Notes: generated by a model not told the origin, from the sequence alone. Counted from the stretch's first letter, positions 1 to 8,251 are shown. The stretch is DNA of 15,627 nt from Pseudomonadota bacterium (GCA_023432655.1 JAEYUK010000115.1:1-15627), one strand, 5' to 3'. Program-made: numbers and translations.

Positions 1-1096
1 CAGCCTCTACTGAAGCGTTGAAAGACAGAAGTTTCGTCTGAAAAACGATGTCGTTGATGATATTTGTTTTCTCACGAATTTCTTTTATGACATCAATGAT
101 CTCAGCAATTCTCTTAGATGAAGCTGAGTTTTGATCAAGCACATCGTTGTTACTTTGTGAAATTTTACTAATGCACTCGCTCAGATGCTTCACAATATCC
201 TGCCCTTCATGCGAAGCCTTTAAGCAATTCTCAGCAGCTGATTGAGTTAAGGAAGAGTTATCTTCATTCTTTTGCGACATGAGACCGATTTCTTCCATTG
301 AAGCGGAAGTTTCAGTAATACTCGATGCTGATGATGAGACTCCCTCGGATACAGTGTTCCCTGTCTTGGCCAGTTCTGAACTCAATGAAGTTAATTCCAA
401 ACCTGAGTCATTAAGCGATTTCAAAACTTTCCTCATGTTTTCAACTAAACGGTGAGAAAATATAAAAGTTCCGATGAATGACAAAAGAGCAGCAAAGCCC
501 AAACCGCCATAAAGACTCCATCTGAGTTCAGTCATAGTGCTTCTGATCGTATCAAAATAGATTCCACTACCAACAATCCATCCCCAGGACTTAAATACCT
601 TCACATAGGAATACTTCTCAACAGGAACGTCACTTCCCGGCTTAGGCCACATATAATGGAGAAATCCTCCGTCATGCGAGGCAACTATTTTATTCATCTC
701 AACGAAGATTGCGACCCCTTCAGGGTCTTTCATTTGAGAAATATCCTGACCATCAAGTTTAGTTTGTGTTGGGTGCATAACCATTTTTAATTCCAGATCA
801 TGAATCCAGAAATATTCTGATTTCTCATAGCGAAGACTGCTGATGGCCTGCTTCGCCAGTGTTTGGGCCTCAAGCTGGGTCAGTTCTCCTCGGAGTTCCT
901 TGGCATGGAAGTCCTTAACCAGATGATCCACCACCTCTACGGTATTGCGAATTTTGGTTTTGTAGCTTTCAACGAATATTCCCTCGATGAAAGGAAAGAC
1001 GTAGAAGTGAATGAGGGTAAAAATAAAGGCAAGTGAAGCGAGATTCAAAAGAATCAGCTTAAGCGAGAGAGGCATTGTTTTAAATTTATACAACAT
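1..1096 (-). CDS. Methyl-accepting chemotaxis protein, sCache_2 sensor (3' end outside window)
   Basis: A transmembrane chemoreceptor that should sense a small ligand in the periplasm and control CheA/CheW. The first 365 residues are visible. TM1 spans about residues 12-38, an extracytoplasmic single Cache domain about 40-185, and TM2 about 193-214, followed by a Ser/Thr/Glu-rich cytoplasmic helix. The Cache domain shows the usual family signatures: YFWIHDLELKMVMHP (95-109), the LDGQD turn, HYMWPKPGSD (147-156) and the closing WGWIVGSGIYFD (171-182). The last visible residues, FQTKLLSFNASVEA, match the start of the conserved hairpin tip (QTNLLALNAAIEA in most MCPs), with Lys and Ser-Phe replacing Asn and Ala-Leu. 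ATG at 1096 is preceded by AAGGAA about 5 nt away. A weak sigma-28-like upstream sequence was not convincing. The rest of the signalling domain and the tail lie beyond the left edge. Confidence 0.93.
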   Translation of the reverse strand, partial: MLYKFKTMPLSLKLILLNLASLAFIFTLIHFYVFPFIEGIFVESYKTKIRNTVEVVDHLVKDFHAKELRGELTQLEAQTLAKQAISSLRYEKSEYFWIHDLELKMVMHPTQTKLDGQDISQMKDPEGVAIFVEMNKIVASHDGGFLHYMWPKPGSDVPVEKYSYVKVFKSWGWIVGSGIYFDTIRSTMTELRWSLYGGLGFAALLSFIGTFIFSHRLVENMRKVLKSLNDSGLELTSLSSELAKTGNTVSEGVSSSASSITETSASMEEIGLMSQKNEDNSSLTQSAAENCLKASHEGQDIVKHLSECISKISQSNNDVLDQNSASSKRIAEIIDVIKEIREKTNIINDIVFQTKLLSFNASVEA

Positions 1097-1223
1097 AAAG
1101 TTCCTTGAAATGTTTGTTTGAACACTTTTCCTTTCGTCGAAAAAGGCTAGAGAATTTAGTGAGTTGCAAAATATTCGTATGCTTCTAAAATAAGACAGAG
1201 GACTTTAAGTCAAGTATCCTATC

Positions 1224-1253
1224 CTGGCATAAAGTTTTAAATGCCCCTATACT
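1224..1253 (+). promoter_or_regulatory. Candidate sigma-70 promoter of the nucleotidase-like lipoprotein, with a dyad in the spacer
   Basis: The -35-like CTGGCA (1224-1229) and -10 TATACT (1248-1253) are 18 bp apart, placing the transcript start near 1260, about 20 nt before the ATG at 1281. A dyad GGCAT-N10-ATGCC (1226-1245) overlaps the -35 and spacer and could be an operator. A second small palindrome, GACTT-T-AAGTC, lies at 1201-1211. Nothing else is evident in the gap between the chemoreceptor start and this gene. Confidence 0.45.
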
Positions 1254-1280
1254 GGAATGAACTCTAAAAAGTGATGAAAT

Positions 1281-2900
1281 ATGAATAAGTTATTATGCCT
1301 GGTGCTTTTATTTTCGTTTGCATGTTCTTACAAAAAGGGAAACCAGATCGAAAGAGGACATGAAAAGCTTTATTCCGAACCTGATGCTCCGGAATTAAGC
1401 GAGCTTGAACCTCATCAAAAAAGAGTCGTCATCGCGACCACCAATGATATTCATGGAAACTATAAACCGGAATTAATCACTTTCGCTGATAAGCACAACG
1501 AGGCCAAGCAACATATCAGAGTTGGTGGTGTTGATGTCGTTAATAGCTATTTTAAAATTCTAAGAGAAACTTATCCAAACTTTGTCCTGGTAAATTCAGG
1601 AGATCTTCTTTCGAATACCACTGAGATTAAACTCGTTCGGGATTATTATTCGTTCTTAAAGTACGATGCCTTAACCCTTGGGCTCAATGACTTTAACCTA
1701 AAAGTGCCTGCAGATGTGGGGACCAGTTCCAATCTATTCAAAAAACTTTCCGATAAAAACTCTGCTCCGCTGATTATCAGTAATCTTTATGATTTAAAAA
1801 CAGCAAGAGGAGTCGAATGGGAAGGCACGAAATCTCATCTCATCAAAGATGTTGGTGGCGTCAGAGTCGGAATTATTGGTCTCATCCCCGACGACATTGC
1901 AAATCTTACACCTGTACAAAACCGTGTGGGACTATTTATTGAAAGTATGGCCCAGTCGACTCTCCGTCATGCCCGGCTGTTACGATCTTTAGGAGCTGAA
2001 ATTATCGTTGTCCTGACCCATCAGGGTCTTGATTGCTCGACAGAGCTGGCCTCAAAGAAAAAGTTACCACCAACGAAGGTCAACTTCGAACCCCTTCAGG
2101 AAGGCGTCTGCGAAACCGACAATCTTCTCGGTCAATATCTGGAAAGACTTCCACCTCAACTAGTAGATGTAGTTGTTGGGGGAAGGGTGCCGAACAAAAT
2201 GGCCAATTACATAAAAGGAACTCTCGTAGTAAGTGGCTTTCATGATGGCAGAAGTTTTAATTATGTAGAATTCACCGTGGACACAAAAGCGAATCGAATT
2301 ATTCCTGGGAAAACGATCGTTCACCAACCTGTGATGTTCTGTCATGAGTTTTTTAAGGATTCAAAAGACTGTTACACTGAAGATTCTTCGGTAAATCATA
2401 AGGAACGAATTCCTGCCACATTTTTAGGTAAGCCCATTGAGCGGGATCTTTCTCTGGAAAAAAGGTTTCCAGGGATAAGTTCCGACAGAAGTGCCAAAGT
2501 TAAAAACTCTTTTGAAGTGGGAGAAGGCCTGAAAATTCTGGGAGCAGATCTTTCTTATATCCACGATTCCTCAGGAGAAAGCCAACTGTATGTGATGAAA
2601 CTAAAAGGTGCAGTTTTGATTAAGTTACTGGAAGAAGAATATAATCTTGGTCGACTCACAGCTTGGTCGCCTACTCCTTTTATTGTTAAAAACAACGAAC
2701 TCACTTTGAAAATTGCAGGACATGAGATCATTAGAAATCAGGATTATCGATTACTCACGGACCTGGAATCTTTGCAAAAGCACTACTCACTTGTAAAACT
2801 TTTTAAAAGTGTCAGTTCCCAATCTTTCGCCAATTACTCCTGGTCTTCAATCGGAAACATGGATCAGATTTCGACGGCCCTTGCGAGTCCTGCTCGTTAA
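1281..2900 (+). CDS. Lipoprotein of the 5'-nucleotidase/metallophosphatase family with degenerate active site
   Basis: Family members (UshA-like) hydrolyse nucleotides in the periplasm using a two-metal N-terminal domain and a C-terminal substrate-binding domain. The 539-residue protein starts with a lipoprotein-like signal ending FSFAC-S (Cys15), so it is probably membrane-anchored. The phosphatase domain (about 48-350) keeps NDIHG (D56, H58), SGD (D108) and THQG (H247). The GNHEFD motif reads GLNDFN (134-139), losing the metal-binding Asn and catalytic His in a direct alignment. The GGHxH-type motif reads GGRVP (300-304), losing both late metal-site residues. The C-terminal domain (about 400-525) is recognisable from LKLKGAVLIKLLEEEY and the following segment. 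Activity is therefore doubtful; it may be a binding protein or altered esterase. The stop overlaps that of the convergent gene by 3 nt. The ribosome binding site is weak. Confidence 0.82.
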   Translation: MNKLLCLVLLFSFACSYKKGNQIERGHEKLYSEPDAPELSELEPHQKRVVIATTNDIHGNYKPELITFADKHNEAKQHIRVGGVDVVNSYFKILRETYPNFVLVNSGDLLSNTTEIKLVRDYYSFLKYDALTLGLNDFNLKVPADVGTSSNLFKKLSDKNSAPLIISNLYDLKTARGVEWEGTKSHLIKDVGGVRVGIIGLIPDDIANLTPVQNRVGLFIESMAQSTLRHARLLRSLGAEIIVVLTHQGLDCSTELASKKKLPPTKVNFEPLQEGVCETDNLLGQYLERLPPQLVDVVVGGRVPNKMANYIKGTLVVSGFHDGRSFNYVEFTVDTKANRIIPGKTIVHQPVMFCHEFFKDSKDCYTEDSSVNHKERIPATFLGKPIERDLSLEKRFPGISSDRSAKVKNSFEVGEGLKILGADLSYIHDSSGESQLYVMKLKGAVLIKLLEEEYNLGRLTAWSPTPFIVKNNELTLKIAGHEIIRNQDYRLLTDLESLQKHYSLVKLFKSVSSQSFANYSWSSIGNMDQISTALASPAR

Positions 2901-3715
2901 CGACAAAAAGCTTTAAGTCCCTCGCACTGAACACTCAATCCTTTATTACAGTAAGCAAAACTCGAGTCCGTTCGACAATCAAATGGCTCTTCCTTTCCTT
3001 GCCAAACCATTCCCCGGCGACAAGCAGGCCGCCCTTTGCTTCCACAAAAATGACGACCGCAATACTTAGGTCCTTGAAAGCAGCCATTAGGAATTTCATA
3101 CCAACCATCCCTACAATCATGACAAGTTGATGGAGTGACTTCCTGGCAGTCATCATTAATGTTGTGACATAAACTATCGGCTGCAGGATAAGTCGTGACA
3201 GAAGATTCAACTGAAGTACGAGAGGGGGCCAGGAGAAAAATCTTATTCCCTTTAAATTCAGCGGAAGACAGACTCATTCCGGCTTCCCTGGGAACAGAGT
3301 TATTTTGAAAACGTATTTCCCAAATTTCACTCCTAAAATCTTGAAACCCCAAATCCAAAATAAGTTTTTTATCACCTGTATGAAACTGAAAGGTTTTAAG
3401 GTTTTTCCACTCCTGATCCCCGGGAGAAAGTAAATAGTCCTGGCATTTATGGTCCATGGAAACGGTTTTAACCTTTAAGATCCCTGGTTCCTTGCCTGGT
3501 ACTCGTAAATAAACGCAATCCTTTAGGAATTTAAATTTCTGATCAATATAGACGAAGTCAAACATTGACTGCCATGAATCTTGAGGTTTAGTGAGAAGTT
3601 CATTTTCCTTATAAAACTCATGGCGGCTGGCAAGTTCCAGCAAATAATCCCAATGGGCCGGTGGAGCTGATTGTCCCAGGAACGGAAAGAGTAAGATGAA
3701 AAGAATTATTCTCAT
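2897..3715 (-). CDS. Secreted cysteine-rich protein of unknown function
   Basis: I do not recognise a named family. The 272-residue product has a signal peptide (MRIILFILLFPFLGQSA, cleavage before PP). A middle region without Cys clusters is followed by a C-terminal stretch of about 90 residues with 12 cysteines, including CHDC, GCF, YCG, FCG, ACRRG, DCR, YCN and QCE. This suggests a small disulfide-bonded extracellular or periplasmic domain. ATG at 3715 is chosen because it overlaps the upstream stop as ATGA and has AGAGGT about 7 nt ahead; an in-frame start at 3736 would overlap the upstream gene further. Coupling to the SUMF1-like gene suggests the two products act together at the cell surface, which is inference. 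Confidence 0.75.
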   Translation of the reverse strand: MRIILFILLFPFLGQSAPPAHWDYLLELASRHEFYKENELLTKPQDSWQSMFDFVYIDQKFKFLKDCVYLRVPGKEPGILKVKTVSMDHKCQDYLLSPGDQEWKNLKTFQFHTGDKKLILDLGFQDFRSEIWEIRFQNNSVPREAGMSLSSAEFKGNKIFLLAPSRTSVESSVTTYPAADSLCHNINDDCQEVTPSTCHDCRDGWYEIPNGCFQGPKYCGRHFCGSKGRPACRRGMVWQGKEEPFDCRTDSSFAYCNKGLSVQCEGLKAFCR

Positions 3716-4947
3716 TTGACGACCTCTTCGTAACATCTAAAGGCCACAGGTAATTTATCTTGCTGAAGTCCATTCCAACCAGAAAGCTTTCCTAGCTGAT
3801 GCCACTCTGACTTGGCCGGAAGGAGCCGAGATGACATTTTTAAATTCTTCTCTGGTTCAATAAAATTCCTTAAAGCTTCAGGATAGAATCCTAAGGCAAA
3901 ATTAAATCCCATCCAACTAGCAGAGTCAGTGGAGAAGTGACTCTCCTGACATCCCTTTACTTGGGCCAACTGACAATCGAGAGGGGCCAATTGGTAATCA
4001 GGATTAATTCTCGCCATTCCTAAAAACGAGCGACTCAGATCTCGTTGCCATGGCGTATCTGGGCGGATCACTCTCGTGGGTCTAGTCTCTTTAAAATCAG
4101 CTGGCGACATGGAAGCAGCATCGAAAAGTTTTGCCTCCAGGACTCTTTTCCCATAATAGGCACAGTAATTTGCCTGATCCTTGGAACTAAGAAGTGCTGG
4201 ATGAGGCCATTTTTTAGGATCCAGTACCAGCTTTTTTGTCTCACCCGTCAAAACTCGCCACTCATTAACTTGTCTGTTAGTGACATAAAATTTATCGATG
4301 AAAATATCTCTTCCGAAATTATCCCAAATGAATCCTTGTTCCTTAGCATTCTTAACCTGACCGTAGCCATAAATACGTTGTGGAAGATAAGTATCGCGAC
4401 AAGTATCCGCTAAAAAAATTGTTTGATTGGAACCGGGAACTTCTTTAAGCGCGAGCTCAATCAGATAACCGTATTGGTGCTTGAGTCCTCTTTCTGTTCG
4501 TTTATAAAGCTGGGAGTACCGAGGATCAGAAGATATTGCCGGGATGGGATCAAAAACGGGGCGTGCCACTACGTGATATCTTTGACCAAAGATATCAACC
4601 TTTAAGGAAGGATTATCTTCAATGCCATTCTTCCAAAAACACTCCCAAAAAAGGGGATTACATTGGTAATAGCTGCGTCCAACCGATGGATCATAATGAA
4701 TCTCTTCTTCGCAGCGTGTTCCCTCTGGGGGAATGAGGTTTCCCCCCTCTTCCCACAGCTTCACAACTTGAGGTAGCGCCGCTTCAATCACTTGAGTGAA
4801 AAGCTTTTCCTGAGTTTCAGGGCGCTTCATTCTAACCGGCGCTTCTGGACGTGGTCTCAGAAAGAGCAAAATTATACTTAAAATGCTCAGAGTGCCCAAT
4901 AAGATGATGATCTTTGGTATAATAGAGTTATCAGAATGTCTCTTCAC
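3712..4947 (-). CDS. Membrane-anchored protein with formylglycine-generating-enzyme-like (SUMF1) domain
   Basis: The 411-residue protein has a short cytoplasmic N-terminus, one hydrophobic anchor (about 10-31), an extracytoplasmic linker region (about 40-205) with several Cys, and a C-terminal domain resembling FGE-sulfatase/C-lectin-like proteins. The evidence for that domain is FIDKFYVTNRQVNEW (216-230), the QANYCAYYGKRVLEAKLFDAAS segment at about 258-279 (compare AYCxWxGKRLPTEAEWEYAA), and the closing VAFRCYEE (401-408). The Cys pair used by true formylglycine-generating enzymes is not evident, so a structural or binding role is more likely. Translation starts at GTG (4947); an in-frame TAA lies just upstream at 4959-4957, and no Shine-Dalgarno is visible. 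The start lies 13 bp from the divergent kinase start. The ATGA overlap at the 3' end couples it to the Cys-rich gene. Confidence 0.75.
   Translation of the reverse strand: MKRHSDNSIIPKIIILLGTLSILSIILLFLRPRPEAPVRMKRPETQEKLFTQVIEAALPQVVKLWEEGGNLIPPEGTRCEEEIHYDPSVGRSYYQCNPLFWECFWKNGIEDNPSLKVDIFGQRYHVVARPVFDPIPAISSDPRYSQLYKRTERGLKHQYGYLIELALKEVPGSNQTIFLADTCRDTYLPQRIYGYGQVKNAKEQGFIWDNFGRDIFIDKFYVTNRQVNEWRVLTGETKKLVLDPKKWPHPALLSSKDQANYCAYYGKRVLEAKLFDAASMSPADFKETRPTRVIRPDTPWQRDLSRSFLGMARINPDYQLAPLDCQLAQVKGCQESHFSTDSASWMGFNFALGFYPEALRNFIEPEKNLKMSSRLLPAKSEWHQLGKLSGWNGLQQDKLPVAFRCYEEVVK
4915..4923 (+). promoter_or_regulatory. Extended -10 promoter of prkA inside the divergent gene
   Basis: TGGTATAAT is a perfect -10 hexamer (4918-4923) with the TGn extension (4915-4917). 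No good -35 is seen 16-18 bp upstream, as expected for an extended -10 promoter. The predicted start near 4930 leaves a leader of about 30 nt to the ATG at 4961. It lies within the first codons of the minus-strand SUMF1-like gene, so the two transcripts overlap antisense. It argues against the upstream in-frame ATG at 4883 as the kinase start. Confidence 0.6.
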
Positions 4948-4955
4948 AGGATCAG

Positions 4956-4983
4956 GTTATATGAAATGGATGGAAGAAGTAAA
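4956..4983 (-). promoter_or_regulatory. Weak candidate promoter of the SUMF1-like gene, possibly leaderless
   Basis: On the minus strand, TATAAC (4961-4956) lies 8 nt before the GTG start, with TTTACT (4983-4978) 16 bp further upstream. If used, transcription would begin at or next to the GTG, consistent with its missing ribosome binding site. The promoter would lie inside the first codons of the divergent kinase gene. Confidence 0.25.
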
Positions 4984-7153
4984 TAAAGAAGAAGGTCGCT
5001 ACAAAACGGTATTGGCCTTTGAAGATTACATGAAGCTCTTTGAAAAGAATCCAGAGAAGGAGTTACGGCCTACCAACATCTACCTGCGGGATATGTTTGA
5101 CTACTTCGGAAAAGATGAAAACGGAAGTTTCTCACTCTTTACTCGAGAACATGCGGACGCTCCTCCCGTTCAAGGACAACTCAAAACGCAGAATAAGATT
5201 TATCAATACCTTCAGAACTTTATGGAAGAAGGTTTCAATAATAAGTTCATTCTTCTAATTGGCCCCAATGGTTCGTCGAAATCGAGTCTTATTAAAAAGA
5301 TCATGCTGGCCGCCGAAGATTATTCCATGTCGGATGAAGGCTCACTCTTTAGCTTCAGTTGGATATTCCCTATTGATCAGTTTGTAAAAGGATCACTGGG
5401 TTTATCCAGTACCAGTGCAGACAAGAATATTCATTCTTACGCTTTTCTTGAAGACAAAGATATTTCTGCCATCCTGACTTCTGAACTAAAAGACCATCCA
5501 CTACTTCTCATTCCAATCAAGACCCGTCAGAAACTGATTGAAGATGCTTTCAAAAATGATGGTTCAAGACTTGAAACTATCCGAAAGTCTTATCTCTATA
5601 ATGGAGATCTTTCGCAACGTAATCGCTTAATTTTTGATGCTCTTCTAAAGAGTTACAAAGGGAATTTCCAGGAAGTTTTTAAACACATCCGGGTGGAGCG
5701 TTTATTTATTAACCGCCGTTACTCCATTGGGGCCACAACTATCGAGCCACAGCTTCATGTGGATGCCAATCTTCAGCAAATCACCATGGACCGCAGGCTT
5801 GCTTCATTACCGCCGAGTCTTCAGTCTTTAAATCTCTTTTCCCTTTCAGGAGAAGTCGTTCTGGCCAACAGAGGGATCCTGGAATTTTCTGATCTCTTAA
5901 AAAGACCGCTCGATACGTTCAAATACCTCCTGATGACGATGGAGTCAAAAACCATTAATCTCCATGGAATTTTAACGGAGCTTGATATCTTTTTTATCGG
6001 TTCTTCCAACGAAATTCATTTCTCAGCTTTTAAGCAGCATCCTGATTTTAACTCATTTAAAGGACGCTTCAATTTCCTAAGAGTTCCTTACCTGATGAAT
6101 TTCCGTGAAGAAGAAAAGATCTACGCCGAGCAGATTTCCAAACTTAAAGAAGAAGCAATCTTTGAGCCTCACGCTTTGTCTTCACTTTGCCTATGGTCTG
6201 TGATGACCCGTATGAGAGCTTCGGTCGCGAAGAATTTCCAGGATGAGAAGTTAGGTAAGATTGCTGAAGTCCTCTCTCCTCTTGAAAAGAGCTTCTTGTA
6301 TGCAGATAAGGAAACCCCCGACTCCTTCGACTCAGAGTCCAGACAGATCCTTCGTATGGGTATCGATGAAATTCATAATGAGTACGATAATGATTCTATG
6401 TATGAAGGGAAGTTTGGTATTTCGCCTCGAGAAGTAAAACAGATCATCTATGATCTGGCCTATACTAATAAGTCAGTTACCTTTGTTGAGGTTTTGGATT
6501 ATCTGAAAGAGCTCATTGAGAAAAAAGCTGAGTACGACTTTCTAAATATCGCCCCTCAAGGCGAATATCACAACGCCGGAAGATTCATTGGTCTCATTGA
6601 ACACTGGAATCTGGATAAACTTGATACCGAGGTTCGTGAATCACTTGGTTTAGTGGATGAGCGCTCTTACGAGGATTATATCTCCCGCTACATACTCTCC
6701 ATTAACGCTGTCATTAAAGGGGAAAAAGTTAAGAATAACGTTACCGGTAAATTCGAAGCCCCTGACTCATACTTCATTAAAGAGTTTGAATCCAACGTGC
6801 ACATGAACGAAGACGCAGAAAAATTCCGCTCTAATCTTATCGCACGCCTGGGTGCCTATGCTCTCGATCACCGCGGTAAACCAATCGTTTACTCAGAAGT
6901 TTTTGAAGATCTGGTAAATCTTCTTCAGGAATCATTCCGTAAGGAACAAAAGAAGATTATTGATAAAATTGGCCGCAATTTAGTGCTTTATCTGGCCGAG
7001 AAAAAAGGCGGACACCATAATGTTGAAAAAGAAGTGCGCGATATGATCATTAATATCATCACTACCCTTCAGGACAAATATCATTATAGTGAAAACGGGG
7101 CCATCTCTTCACTTCAATATCTGTTAAAAATGCGCTATGACACTCAAAGATGA
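4961..7153 (+). CDS. prkA: PrkA-family AAA+ serine protein kinase
   Basis: PrkA/YeaG proteins are cytoplasmic AAA+ ATPases with reported serine kinase activity, linked to stress and stationary-phase responses. This 730-residue product has Walker A GPNGSSKSS (101-109, Lys107). It also has the PrkA hallmark block: an INRRYSIGATTIEPQLHVDA stretch, a GEVVLANRGILEFSDLLKRP stretch (acidic Walker-B-like Glu), and IFFIGSSNE followed by FNSFKGRFNFLRVPYL. The C-terminal third is helical and charged, as in the PrkA C-terminal domain. It is longer than E. coli YeaG (about 640 residues). ATG at 4961 is chosen because it follows an extended -10 promoter by about 30 nt and has AGGATCAGG ahead. The end overlaps the next start as ATGA, suggesting co-translation with the pseudouridine synthase. 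Confidence 0.9.
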   Translation: MKWMEEVNKEEGRYKTVLAFEDYMKLFEKNPEKELRPTNIYLRDMFDYFGKDENGSFSLFTREHADAPPVQGQLKTQNKIYQYLQNFMEEGFNNKFILLIGPNGSSKSSLIKKIMLAAEDYSMSDEGSLFSFSWIFPIDQFVKGSLGLSSTSADKNIHSYAFLEDKDISAILTSELKDHPLLLIPIKTRQKLIEDAFKNDGSRLETIRKSYLYNGDLSQRNRLIFDALLKSYKGNFQEVFKHIRVERLFINRRYSIGATTIEPQLHVDANLQQITMDRRLASLPPSLQSLNLFSLSGEVVLANRGILEFSDLLKRPLDTFKYLLMTMESKTINLHGILTELDIFFIGSSNEIHFSAFKQHPDFNSFKGRFNFLRVPYLMNFREEEKIYAEQISKLKEEAIFEPHALSSLCLWSVMTRMRASVAKNFQDEKLGKIAEVLSPLEKSFLYADKETPDSFDSESRQILRMGIDEIHNEYDNDSMYEGKFGISPREVKQIIYDLAYTNKSVTFVEVLDYLKELIEKKAEYDFLNIAPQGEYHNAGRFIGLIEHWNLDKLDTEVRESLGLVDERSYEDYISRYILSINAVIKGEKVKNNVTGKFEAPDSYFIKEFESNVHMNEDAEKFRSNLIARLGAYALDHRGKPIVYSEVFEDLVNLLQESFRKEQKKIIDKIGRNLVLYLAEKKGGHHNVEKEVRDMIINIITTLQDKYHYSENGAISSLQYLLKMRYDTQR

Positions 7154-8220
7154 GTGAAATTGAAAAAACCTTTAGTACAGAGAAATACGTAGTCACCCAT
7201 ACTGTTCAGATCGAGCAGGATGGGTGGCGTCTCGACCAGTATGTGCAAAAATGCATGCCTACTCTTTCCCGTCAGTTTCTTAAAAAGAAGATTGAAAAAG
7301 GCGAAGTGGAAATTTCCGGAAGGAAGTCTCCCCATAAGCCAAGTGTTAAAGTTCATTATGGAGAGAAGATTACCATCACGACTCATAATGATGGCATGAT
7401 TGAAGATGAGTATTGGCATGGGAAACCTGTTCCTCGTGATCAAAAACCGGGAGTAGTTTTTGAAGATGAAGAGCTTATTGTAATTAATAAGCCCCCATTT
7501 ATGATTACTCATCCTGCGGGAAAAAATCTTTTTTACTGTGCCACTGTCTTCTTTGAAACCATTTACAAAAAAACTATTCATTCCATTCACCGGATCGACC
7601 GCGAAACCTCGGGTCTTCTCCTCTTGGGAAAAAATCCTAAAGTGGCCCAAAGAGTGAGTCAGCTCTTTGAAGATGATGTCGTGAGAAAATGTTATTTTTT
7701 CATTGCTCACAAAAGGCCTGGGGCCAAAACCTTCCCCTTTACCGCCAGAGAACGGATGGACCGGGAAGAAGACAAAATTCCAAGAGGGATGATGTCGGTA
7801 TGGCCGGAAGATTCAGAGTTTGGGAAAGAATCAGAAACGTATTTTGAACTCATCTTGGAAAAAGAGGACTATGTTCTCGCGATGGCCTTTCCCAAAACCG
7901 GAAGGCAGCATCAGATCCGGATTCATGCAGCTTACAACGGTTACCCTCTTCTTGGTGAGAAGCTCTATAACGGAGATCCAGGGGTGTTTATGCGTTTTAA
8001 AGACCATGAAGCGACGGACGAAGATCACGCTCTCCTGCAAATTCCACGACATGCCCTTCATGCCACGGCCTTAAAACTCAGTTATCCCAAGGATGAGATG
8101 ACTTACTTCATTGCCCCCCTCCCGGAGGATCTGGCCCAGTGGTTAAAAGAAAAACTAGGTCTGGAGCGCACCCAAGTAGAGAAAATGATTAAGGATAAGG
8201 TAGAACAATTCCTAGCTTAA
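7150..8220 (+). CDS. RluA-family RNA pseudouridine synthase
   Basis: It should convert specific uridines of rRNA or tRNA to pseudouridine. The 356-residue protein has an N-terminal S4-like RNA-binding segment (WRLDQYVQKCMPTLSRQFLKK, about 26-46, with GEVEISG following). The catalytic motif is HRIDRETSGLLL (147-158) with Asp150 as the expected nucleophile. A late GRQHQIRIHAAYNGYPLLGE motif (about 248-267) is typical of RluA/RluD/RluC-like enzymes. The C-terminus is a short charged helix. The start ATG overlaps the kinase stop as ATGA, with only a weak ribosome binding site, so translation probably depends on prkA. The target uridine cannot be assigned from sequence. An overlapping minus-strand reading frame is judged a shadow. 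Confidence 0.92.
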   Translation: MSEIEKTFSTEKYVVTHTVQIEQDGWRLDQYVQKCMPTLSRQFLKKKIEKGEVEISGRKSPHKPSVKVHYGEKITITTHNDGMIEDEYWHGKPVPRDQKPGVVFEDEELIVINKPPFMITHPAGKNLFYCATVFFETIYKKTIHSIHRIDRETSGLLLLGKNPKVAQRVSQLFEDDVVRKCYFFIAHKRPGAKTFPFTARERMDREEDKIPRGMMSVWPEDSEFGKESETYFELILEKEDYVLAMAFPKTGRQHQIRIHAAYNGYPLLGEKLYNGDPGVFMRFKDHEATDEDHALLQIPRHALHATALKLSYPKDEMTYFIAPLPEDLAQWLKEKLGLERTQVEKMIKDKVEQFLA

Positions 8221-8222
8221 AG

Positions 8223-8251
8223 TTGACCGAAAATCCGCGCAGTGCTAAAAA
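8223..8251 (+). promoter_or_regulatory. Candidate promoter of the SDR gene, leaderless type
   Basis: TTGACC (8223-8228) and TAAAAA (8246-8251) are 17 bp apart. The -10 ends 6 nt before the ATG at 8258, so transcription would start on the ATG itself. No Shine-Dalgarno is seen in front of that ATG. Confidence 0.4.

Noticed and set aside
1097..1200. Sigma-28 (flagellar-type) promoter before the chemoreceptor
   Set aside because: A TAAA with a downstream CGACGA-like sequence exists on the minus strand, but the spacing and the -10 match are poor.
1220..1246. Sigma-54 promoter (TGGCA...GC) before the lipoprotein gene
   Set aside because: The GG and GC dinucleotides are not 10 bp apart, and a better sigma-70 -10 is present.
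2033..2245. Small plus-strand frame inside the nucleotidase-like gene
   Set aside because: It overlaps a well-supported gene in another frame and has no recognisable domain or ribosome binding site.
4883..4960. N-terminal extension of the kinase from ATG 4883
   Set aside because: It would be encoded upstream of a perfect extended -10 promoter and overlaps the membrane-anchor codons of the divergent gene; PrkA homology begins after 4961.
7144..7710. 188-codon minus-strand open frame inside the pseudouridine synthase gene
   Set aside because: It lies wholly opposite a clear RluA-family gene and its product shows no family motif; it is a shadow of that gene's codon use.
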